Under the pieces are notes generated by a model. It did no database searches. It worked only from the letters and a program-made list of their open reading frames with translations, and had not been told where the DNA came from. Shown one piece after another: positions 47,413 to 56,734 of a stretch of DNA of 64,000 nt; position 1 is the stretch's first letter; the number at the start of each line of letters is the position of its first letter. The translations under genes were made by a program, and so were the position numbers. The stretch is taken from NCBI GenBank assembly GCA_033977485.1, contig CM066987.1, positions 86,956,588 to 87,020,587 on the forward strand, written 5' to 3'. This DNA is from Hydrangea macrophylla (taxonomy: Eukaryota > Streptophyta > Magnoliopsida > Cornales > Hydrangeaceae).

Positions 47413-50400
47413 TGTAACAACCTGCATTTCCATTTAATTTAATATTCATGTCCATATTTAATTTATTTGTAATTGCATTGGCATATTTAAATTCAATTAG
47501 CATTGTCCGCTTTTATTTTAATTTCAGTCACATATTTGGAATATTAATTTCTTATCTAATTCACATTTAAATTTTATTGGGGCCAAACTGCAATTTTATA
47601 AAATTAGTAATACCTGTGTGGATTTTAAAATCTGTATTTCAAATGGTGGAAATATTTCATTTTGACTCAATCAGTATTTTTATGAAACCAGGAAATCACT
47701 TCTTACACTAAAATGAAATTCCTGTGTTTTTGTGGTGACCACCGCGCCCCGAAAAAACCATTTTATGTTCAAAACTGTCCACGCTGTGTGAAATTCCACA
47801 GATTTTGGAAGTGACTGATTTGACAATTGCTTTATTTCTAATTATGGAAACTCATCATTGGTTAAGGCCTTGTTTGGTTGTTACATATGTGAGGGTGCAT
47901 TGCTAGTGCCATAAGCCATAATTCCCAAACACTTCTAACTTATAACCCCTACAAACCTATGGTTACCCCTTCAAAATCTGTGGAGTTAACAATCTGATGG
48001 TGTATATACATATACGTATGTATATCAACACACATCTGTGGTCATAATTTAGCTAATTAAAACTAAATGAATTTGTTGAGTATAGTCGATGGTTCTTGGC
48101 CCCCAAGCTTTGGATTTGTATTTATACACACACATGGTCTTTATAATCACACACTTTCTGCACAATACAAGAAAACACAGAGAGAACTTGAGAGAGTTGA
48201 GAGGAATACACAGAGAGTTCTACAGAAATTATATATATAGAGAGAGAGAGCTTAAACTCCATAGCCAAAGCTTGGAGTTGGGTCCTTAATTGCTTAGTCT
48301 TTCTCAACAAACTGTTAATCTTCTTATCTGTGAGTATTTCAAACTCACTCTTAATGTAAAAGTCATGTCTATTTACTGTTTATATGTGTGCATTGTAACT
48401 ACTATTGCTAATTTCGTCCATGGAAGCTTGAGCTTCAAAATCATGATTTTTTAAACCTTAACCAAAACCTGTTTTTAGAGTTGATTATGAAAGATTATAC
48501 CTCATTGATGATATGTGTGAAGTTTTAGAACACAATTCGTTCACATGAGAAAGTATATAAGAAAATTTGTTTTGACAACTTTTAATCTCTCTTAAAATTT
48601 TAGGGTTTTAGATTAATTCATGTTAAATTGATCAAGGATTCATAATCCTTGTTGAAAAACAAGGAAATCCATGTATAATATGATACATATGCTTTCATAA
48701 TAGAAATGGGTCAAAAAGACCCCTGTTTTGCTGAAACAGAGCAGTTTCTGCGGGGAAGATGAAGCCTCAGCTTCATCTCGCGCCACGATCGCGCGCGCGA
48801 GAATCGCGCGAGCGGCCCGCGCGAGCGATCTTTCGCGCGAGCGGCCCGCGCGCCCGATCCTTGCTTCCCCAGGCAGACAGAAGAGTTTATATATATGAAA
48901 TGGAATTTAGGCAGATCGCGTGAGCGAGGGTCGCCCGAGAATCCCTTCGCGCGAGCGATCCGCGCATGCGACCTTGGCTTTCTCAGACAGACAGAAAAGT
49001 TTATATTATTAAAAGGAATATTTGGGCATATCGCGCGAGCGGCCCGCGCGAGCGATCTTTCGCGCGAGAGGCCCGCGCGCGCGATATCTGGCAGATTCTG
49101 GTTTTGTTTGTTTTATGCTAAGGGACTGTTTGGTTCAACTTTTAAGTACTGTTAAGGCTCTGTTTGGGAAATTTAGTTAATCAGAACTCTATTTGGTTAT
49201 GTTTGAATGATTAAAACATTGTAGTATGACTTATCAATCCCCGTACGCGTGTTGTTCCTTTAATTCATCATTTTTGCTTTCTTTTAAGTGCATATCATAC
49301 ATGTGGGGTCAGTGGTACATGCATGTGGGTGTCAGTCTGTGTGGAAAAGAGTAATGGTAGTGTGGAAAGAGTGTGAGTTTGTGGTTGTGGTTGTAGTTTG
49401 TGTTTGTGGTTGTGGTTATGGTTGTGGTTGTGGTTGTGGTTGAGATTGTGGAGAGGGTATCTTTGAAATGCGACGGTGGCAAATATGGACACTCCCTGAC
49501 GCCCATGGAAGCGTTAAAGTGTGTGACGCCGAACTCGGACATTCCCTGGCACCCATGGTAGTGCTAAAGTGTGGCCTACGGACACTCCCTGATACTCGAG
49601 TCTGGATACTGCGTGAGGGGTTGCCCCGGTATTTGCATGGCGGTTAGGGCATTCAAAGTGTGAGGCATTGGACACTCCCTGGTACCCCGGACCAAAGTGT
49701 GAGGCAAACTGGACACTCCCTGGCGCCCCTTTGCTAAAGTGTGGCTATCTTAGTGTTTCAAAGATACAAGGAGTAGGATAGTGGGTTGTTGTGGCTGTCG
49801 AGAGAAAAGAGTCGGCAAGATGGGTGTGGTGCATTGTCTCATACACGAGTAACTGTTTTTATGAATGAACGACTTTTATTATTTTCCTTGTGGTTTTATA
49901 AAACAAATTCTTGCTGCGGTTTAACTATTGATTTTACAAACTGATAATGGAAAAAGGTAAATTGGTATGTTTTACATTCAAAGTCATGTTTTTAATACTC
50001 ATCAGCTTCTTGAAGCTGACGATGTTGATGCGTCCTGGACATTCGTGTTCAGGCTTTTCAGGTTATAATCAGGAGGAATCATACAACTATGCGAATTGAG
50101 AATGGCTGCTTTTGGAATAAGAGAACTGTTCATTAATTATATGTTTTAAGTTTGCATGTCTAAGTTTTAAACTGTTTTGTTTTATAAGGATGACTGTAAC
50201 AGACACTAAGTTATTGTTTTATTTTAAGGCGGTCTGTGCCTTAGTTGACCCCGTATCATAAGATGTAATAAGTTAGAAATTTTTTGTAAGCCTTGATTGC
50301 TTTACCCTGATTATTATGTTTTGTTGTTCGACGTTTGGGACGGAATCGATCCTTCAAACTGTCGCGACCTACGGGTCCATAAAGGAAATTAAACGCTTTC

Positions 50401-50428
50401 CTTATTTATGCTACGTCGGGGCGTGACA
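47413..50428 (+). repeat. 3' LTR of the Tekay-like element
   Basis: 3,016 bp. Extra length over the 5' LTR is mostly two additional GC minisatellite units (48830-48860 and 49045-49080) and about 18 bp more of the GTGGTT repeat (49381-49440). Single-base differences are sparse. Confidence 0.95.
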
Positions 50429-50433
50429 TTAAC

Positions 50434-51846
50434 CTTAGCAATGAAATCATATTTAAATGAAACAATGACATCTACCTAATGAAGATCTTTTCCAAAATAA
50501 ATGGAAGAACATAAAAAAATTAGAGAAAACCCAAAGTGCTTCAAAATGATTCCCAAAAGTGGAAGATAGAGTCCAAGATAACCCAAGAACACTTGCAAAG
50601 CAATAATCTCTCAATAGCTCTCCATGGTTGTAAACAAGAAATTTGAACTCCTAGGTCATTTGGGTAACTTTGGAGATGATCACAAAAATTGATTTTTGAA
50701 GACACCACTAGAGAGCCCTTGAAATTCTAAGACTAGATTGAAATGTAAAAATCCATAAAAACCTCTCTTTGGTGGTCTAATGGAAGCTTGAAGAGGAAGA
50801 ACAATGGTGGAAAAATATATGAATCATTCTTGAAGAGAGTGGGAGAGGTAGAAGATGAAGAAGAGAGAATGAGTGGTAGAGAGAAAGAAATGAAATGAAA
50901 GGAGGAGAAGATCTCACCTCAAGGCTAGCAAATATTTGGCTAGGAGAGAAAGAGAAATAGATATTTTGAAAAGGAAACCTAACAACTTATCTATCAAACA
51001 AGTGGCAAGGTACAACCCTCATCATGTAATACCTTGTGCTAAAACTGATATATCTCACTAACCGCACCTGATATGACAAAACATAAAACACCTGAAGTGA
51101 ATAGTTTTGTCATACACAGCTATTAGTCTGAAAATAAAAATCTTGAAATTCTGGTCATGACTTACAAACTGGTAGAAATTACCAAAATACCCCCGAGACC
51201 AAATTTTTTTAAAACTCCCAATTTAGTCAGAATAATCATAGAATGACTTTTAAATTAGGGGCTCGCACATAAGCATTTAAAAGACAAATATACCCTTAGT
51301 AGAATTTAGAGTTATGATAATGATCAATCAAACTCATTGTTTGTGCCTCTCGGCGAATACCATCCTATATAAGCTTTAAAAGACTAAAAAATCATTCACT
51401 CTTATAGTAAGTCAATAAATTAATATTTAAACAGAATTTTGATTAGATTTCAATAGTTTAGGCAACCTAGAGAAGTATTAATGACACAAGCAGGTGTTTC
51501 TGAGACAGAATACATAGATGTCTGCATTTTTTAGGCAAGTCCACCGAAGTAAGGAAGAAAAATTCTTCTGATAATAACTTTATGCCAAGGCCTCACTGCA
51601 CACTCAATGCCATTTAAAATAGTATGTCAGAATCTTCATGCAAAGAAAAAGACATCTCTGTGACTAACACTGCACATGTTATAGATTATATTCGAAATCC
51701 AACACAATGGATTATATAGTTTAAAATGCTTAACCGCCAAATATATAAAATCAATTTCTTCAAACACTCTGAACAAACAAAGTTTAGCAAAAGAAAAATG
51801 CATGCATCAAATAATTAAGAGAAACTACTATATAAATATGTATATA
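50434..51846. other. Continuation of the older interrupted repeat-like sequence
   Basis: No gene. On the minus strand 50560-50950 resembles a retroelement leader (pyrimidine-rich CTTCTTCATCTTCTACC and CTCAAGCTTCC-like blocks). It flanks the Tekay-like element on the right as 37639-38931 does on the left. Confidence 0.35.
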
Positions 51847-51944
51847 TGTAATACCCTGAATTTCTGGAGAGTATTAATAAATAAAATTTCGTTCATATAC
51901 TTATACAACTTTTTTTCCTTCTTTTGGTGAAATTTGGTTACCAA

Positions 51945-52137
51945 TCGATTGACAAGTTTCCCAATCGATTGCCACTTTTCAGATACCAATCGATTGACAT
52001 TGTTTCCAATCGATTGCCATTATACCGACTAAAACTTATGACGTGGCAACATACCAATCGATTGCCATAGTTTCCAATCGATTACCTTTAAATATATGTT
52101 ACCAATCGATTGCCATCATTACCAATCGATTGGCATA
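51945..52137. repeat. CCAATCGATTGG-type palindrome cluster 1
   Basis: Eight copies of (C)CAATCGATTG(C/G/A) in four pairs, each pair separated by about 10-12 bp and the pairs by 20-55 bp. CAATCGATTG is a perfect palindrome. Upstream of the TATA-like box of the solo LTR. Confidence 0.9.
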
Positions 52138-52339
52138 AGCTGAGACAATTTTTCTTCTTTTCTTCAGCTTTGAACGTGTGGCACTCTCAAACCTCTATAT
52201 ATATATATATGAGTTCATTTCTGGCCATGGGCCTATTTTACACAGCTTGAGAGAGAAGAGAGAGAGAGAGAGACACATATCTTGTGAGATACACATACAC
52301 ATACATCTATATCTATATATATACAACCACGCACATACA

Positions 52340-52460
52340 CTGCCTTGGAAGAGGAAGAGAAGAAAAAGAGAAGAACAAGAAAGAGAAGGAGAAGAGACAG
52401 AGAAGAGAGAGCTGGACAGAGAAGAGAGAAAGAGAAGGAGAAGAGAGAGAACTTTGAAGT
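52340..52460. repeat. Purine-rich GA/GAA block
   Basis: Strongly purine-biased plus strand (GAGAAGAAAAAGAGAAG-like) just downstream of the TATA-like box. Open frames here are composition artefacts. Confidence 0.7.
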
Positions 52461-52621
52461 GTCAAGCTCATACACAAGCCAAACACACCCTTAGTGAGTT
52501 TTTACTCACTTGGTTTCGTGTATATAATGTTTATACAAGTTCTTATGAAGTCTAGATGGGTTAAATGCATAGTTTTGATGTTTATATATGTTATTTTTGT
52601 AATCTGCTAGTGAAGACGTGG

Positions 52622-52790
52622 TACCAATCGATTGGTATAAATCCCAATCGATTGCCATCAGTCTAGGCTCAATCAATTGGATAAAATCCCAATCGATTGC
52701 CATCCCAATCGATTGTCATGTTGCTCAATCGATTGGTATAAAATTTTTGTCCCAATCGATTGGACCCTTATCCCAATCGATTGGCATTGA
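52622..52790. repeat. CCAATCGATTGG-type palindrome cluster 2
   Basis: Eight further copies, one altered to CAATCAATTG, lying downstream of the presumed transcription start of the solo LTR. Confidence 0.9.
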
Positions 52791-53044
52791 CAGAACATGA
52801 ATTCCTTTGCCTATTTATTATATATGAGGTTCAAATACTCGATTCACGACTTGGATTGCTATTATGCGATTTTGGGTTAATCGGGGACAATGTGACAACA
52901 CAGATAAGTATGTTTAAAAACAATGGATTAAAGTAATGGCATTAGATGATATGCGGTTCATATATGAGTTAGATATCCGTTCTTTTAATTAGAGTAGTCA
53001 GGCCACATGGGAAGTCATGTATCGATAGTAGTACTGTGTTTAAG

Positions 53045-53415
53045 AAGGTTTGATAAGTTTCAGAAATGGTACGTGGGCGGACGCCTGGTCATGTTATGCT
53101 TTTGCATGCGGTGGATGATTTATATCCTTAACGAGTAGCGAGAAGTGGACAGGACCATGTAGTCCTAAGGTAACCAGATGATCCATGTTATATCTTTCAT
53201 GAGCGGTGGATGGTTTATTTCCTTAACAAGCGGTAGATGGGGGATCACTAGTATACTACAAGAAGTCATGGCAATAGATTTGATATGATGTTGTTCAAAG
53301 AGTTGTATCCCTGACATGTGGTGGATGGTTTATATCCTTAATGAGCGGGGATAGACTAACATGTTGCCTATGAATGCAGTGGATGGTTTATATCCTTAAT
53401 GAGCAAATGGACAGA
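53045..53415 (+). repeat. Four-copy GTGGATGGTTTATATCCTTA repeat
   Basis: Diverged direct repeats at about 53110, 53205, 53319 and 53380, each followed by AA(C/T)GAGC or AACAAGC. Non-coding part of the solo LTR. Confidence 0.7.
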
Positions 53416-54112
53416 ATGATGGTATGTCTACATATGTTAAACGATTGAGTCTGTTCTTTCTAGACAGAGTATGTGGATATCGGTCTCTGAATAATAAGAC
53501 GATAAAGGTTGGAGGCATAATGTTGGAATTCAGAGAAGATATTATTTAGTAGAACTATATCTTAGACGCTTTAATAACTTGTTATACGTTATATCATTGA
53601 TACCCCGTGAGTTTCTATTCACTCAGCTCTCACTAAGCTGACAGCCGTTATTGCTTGGACATTCTCCGTCCAACACTGTCCCTTTTAATGCAGATGTTGG
53701 AGCTTATGACGACGGTTACTACCTGAAGGGAATTTTGCAGATGGTGGTCCCACTGATGCCGGTTACGCTGGAGAAGGAGGTTACGATAATGAATATCCTT
53801 ACTCAAGCTGAAGACGAAAGTTAATGATATCTAGTTTATATTTCTGTTGTTCTGTTGAACTCTATTTAGTTTTAGTTTGACGGGTACTTGGGCATATGTT
53901 GTCTCCAAATTTGTTGTGATCCTGGGGACCACACTCTGATGTTGTAATAGAGTTATTGTTATTTATATTCAGTGTTTTACTGTTCATGTTGTTTTAGTTG
54001 TACTAGTACTGCATGGTGTGGATTATTAGTGATTTTCACCAGTCATTCCCTATGGAGCCATAAAGGAAATTTATTTTTCTCTATTTATGCTGCTCCGGGG
54101 CGTGACAATATA

Positions 54113-54633
54113 TGCAAACACACAAGCATGATATCCAACTTAATTAACATTCAAATATCTAAAAACTTATGCAAATGATATTGCAAATGAAAAAACTCAC
54201 AACTCCAGTTGGCGAGTAGGTTGTGATTGTGAACTTGTGGTCGCTCTGGTAGTCCTTGTAGAGAAGATCTATAATATAAACTAAAATCAATACCCTACTA
54301 AACAAAAACCAAAGAGTCCCTACCTGGGATACATCCATAAGAGAATCATTTTTCTTCTTTCCCTTCCTTTTAACTGATCAACAAGTGTGAACAGGTTATA
54401 TATCTATCTTATATTGGGCAACTGTGTGGGTCCAAAAAAAAAAGTGATCCAGGGGCAAAGAGTTACCCATTTGCTCAACTTTGAATTTTGACCCTTATGC
54501 ACACCATATTTACTATCCACCCTTAGATCAACTTAATCCAACGGTCAAAAATCAATCTCATAGACACAACAATTGCACCATATAACTTCCTCCCTCTAAT
54601 TACTCCCTCTATCCGAACTTCCCTCTCACATGA
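54113..54633. other. Intergenic sequence between two LTRs
   Basis: No gene recognised. ACTCCCTCTATCCGAAC near 54602 resembles one Stowaway end but has no partner. Confidence 0.4.
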
Positions 54634-55374
54634 TGTAATACCCGTACCCAGAAAATGGAAGTAATATTTATTTTGCATGCATTAATTAGTATAATTAATC
54701 GCATGTGATGATTTGGGTAAGTTCCAATTACCCCAATGTGATAAGTGCTTGATAAAGGGCACAATTGGAGAAATGTAAAACGGGACCTACGGAAGGTCCA
54801 AATTGAATAAATTGCATTTAGTTGCATTTCTGTGATTAAATGGTAGACCTATAAATGTAAATGTGTGTATTATAATACATGTTGATGCCATATGATTATT
54901 TAATTGATAGAATGTTCAGTGCTTTAATATTCTATTATTGTTCATGATTATTTATGGGACCAGTTTGGGTACCCTTATGAGGGTATAATTGGATATGTGG
55001 CATAATTGGTAGGCTAATTAGTGCCTTCATATAATATTTAGGATCACGTTTGGGACACATACGTGATATAGACACATACTCATCTAGATATTAGATAGTT
55101 AATATAATTTCTAAAAGATTTTATAATAAGGATAAAAAGGATGTTGAGTAGAGGCCTATCGCGAGATAGGATGAAAGGGGGTGTTTTAGTCCGTCGGGCT
55201 CCTTCCCCTTTCATTCCATAATCCCCGGACCCAGTTTATCTTTGGTTTCGCAAAAGATCAGTTTGCTTTTAAAATGGTTTCTTAATTTTCCTTTTAAAAA
55301 TTAATTGGCGACTCATTTGTTTTTAGAAATTGATTTTGAAAAGCTGTGGGTAAAGAAAACCTGCGATATCCACA
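54634..55374 (+). repeat. 5' LTR of a gag-protease gypsy-type element
   Basis: Starts TGTAATACCC and ends GCGATATCCACA just before the primer-binding site. Its last 241 bp (55134-55374) recur almost unchanged at 63050-63290, but the first 500 bp do not, so the two are unequal. TGGCGACTC, the start of the primer site, also occurs inside the LTR at 55306-55314. The start is inferred from the TG and could be wrong. Confidence 0.65.
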
Positions 55375-55377
55375 ATC

Positions 55378-55427
55378 TGGCGACTCTGCTGGGGATCGAA
55401 CCCAGAATCTCTGGTTTCGCAAACCAG
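55378..55427 (+). other. Primer-binding site with ~50 nt complementarity to tRNA-Arg(ACG)
   Basis: Begins TGGCGACTCTGCTGGGGA. On the reverse strand the segment reads as the 3' two-thirds of a tRNA: anticodon stem CTGGT/ACCAG with loop TTGCGAA, variable AGATT, T arm CTGGGTTCGATCCCCAG, acceptor strand ending GAGTCGCCA. This matches plant tRNA-Arg(ACG) as I know it, with G in place of A34. The match ends at position 26; no D arm or 5' acceptor follows, so it is not a tRNA gene. Confidence 0.75.
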
Positions 55428-56734
55428 AATTTTGATTTTGGGTTCACTCGAGGATTAGACTTGAAAGCATCCTTTTAATTAAATTAATTAATCTTTGTGT
55501 GCCCGTTGCATTGCACTTGCATGTCTCACCAGTCGATTGCACGGAACTATGACCTTGGAGGCTCGGGACAACCCGGTCGGTCAAGCCATCATGGGGCCGT
55601 GTGATCACCCTTGATCTCGTACCATGTTTTGGTATATGAAGCATCCTATCGGGTGTGTGTCAAGGGTCCCTTATTTGACCAAAACCCGGCCTTTGCATGG
55701 TAGCTTCCATAGAACCTTTCGATCTTAGGAAATTGATTCTTGATTAGGATTATGTGCTAGGGAGTTTTGTATGCCCGAAAGGGATTATTTGAGATGATGA
55801 CGATGCTTGCTTGATAAAAGATGTGTAACCCTTTAATCACCTTTTAGCAATTCCTTCTCATGTCCCACGACATTTGGGAACATGCTGGATCTTGATTATA
55901 TGATTACATCTCTTACACCTTGCTAAGCTAAGCATCATTGACCTTGTATGCATCCGAATTCATGAAGAGTACGACAACAATCCAATCATTTGATCCTCCT
56001 ACCCAAAAAATTTTAAATATGTTTTTGAAAGCAAATAGATTTTTGGTATCTTTATTCCAAGGCATTCAATCACTCTTTCAAAATTTATGGAGTTCACTTT
56101 TGGATTAAAATTTCAAATCAACCATATTTGAAGGAAGAACCTAAAAATTCTTGGAACCCAAAATTCTTGAAAGAGTTTGAAAAGTTTTACCAACTAAAGG
56201 AATGCTTTTTTTCAAAGCAAAATTTGGACCTAATCACCTTTTTGTTAAGGAATATAATCCAAGAAATCTCTGCAATTAAAGAAATCATTTTCAGATAAAT
56301 TTCAAAAGCAAAGTTTCAACCCAATCATCTTTTGTTTAGAAATGTTGTTGTCTTCAAAAGGAATTTTGAAAAGATCCCATCATCTAGGGGAAATACTTGT
56401 CAAATGGATTTCAAAAATTCTAAATTTGAAAACCTTGAAAGGGTAAAGAGGATCACAATGAGAAGAGAAATTGGCGCACTCGACATGGGTGAGGATCTTA
56501 TGTGTTTATGTGTTAGAATTAGGATTTTCTGTTTGGCATACAGAGTAGGCACACACGCACACATGCATTGCATCCGCATGATGTATAAAATAAAAGTCTT
56601 CCTCGAATAAAATGAAGGTGAAAAAGGTTTTCTAAAAAAAGAAGTTTTCAAAATTTGTTGTAGGAGCAAAGATAGCAAATCAAGCGTGGTTTAGGGATCC
56701 TACGGCAAGACTAGTAAGGGGAGGATACGCTGAC
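55428..56734 (+). other. 5' leader of the gag-protease element
   Basis: Untranslated leader of about 1.3 kb. A TTGTTGTAG acceptor-like site at about 56655-56663 lies upstream of gag, and the gag frame stays open back to about 56635 without an ATG, so a spliced or extended N-terminus is possible. Confidence 0.5.

Larger units (their letters stand above)
38932..50428 (+). mobile_element. Ty3/gypsy retrotransposon (Tekay-like), near full length
   Basis: 11.5 kb with LTRs 38932-41867 (2,936 bp) and 47413-50428 (3,016 bp), TGTAACAACC...GGGGCGTGACA, and perfect target duplication TTAAC (38927-38931, 50429-50433). Order: pre-gag frame, gag with two CCHC knuckles, protease, RT, RNase H, integrase with a C-terminal chromodomain-like tail. 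The lineage call rests on LTR size, LTR ends and domain order. LTRs differ at few positions, so insertion looks recent, although the polyprotein has several breaks. Confidence 0.95.
51847..54107 (+). mobile_element. Solo LTR of a gypsy-type element
   Basis: 2,261 bp, TGTAATACCC to GGGGCGTGACA, with perfect target duplication ATATA (51842-51846 and 54108-54112). No internal domain, primer site or polypurine tract, so this is a recombination-derived solo LTR. Its last ~50 bp (CCATAAAGGAAAT and TTTATGCT, then CGGGGCGTGACA) match the end of the Tekay-like LTR, implying a related family. A TATA-like TATATATATATATGAG lies near 52196-52212. It carries palindrome clusters and a GGTTTATATCC repeat. 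Confidence 0.9.

Noticed and set aside
52178..52555. 125-codon open frame rich in Arg/Glu
   Set aside because: Purine-rich composition inside the solo LTR leader; no domain.
51945..52790. CRISPR-like array
   Set aside because: Repeats are 10-14 bp palindromes with uneven spacers inside a plant LTR; there are no cas genes and the genome is eukaryotic.
54600..54625. Second Stowaway MITE
   Set aside because: Only one CTCCCTC-like end is visible, with no inverted partner or TA duplication.
55378..55428. A tRNA-Arg gene on the minus strand
   Set aside because: Only positions 27-76 are present. There is no D arm or 5' acceptor strand, and the segment lies exactly at the primer-binding position after an LTR and includes the CCA that nuclear tRNA genes lack.
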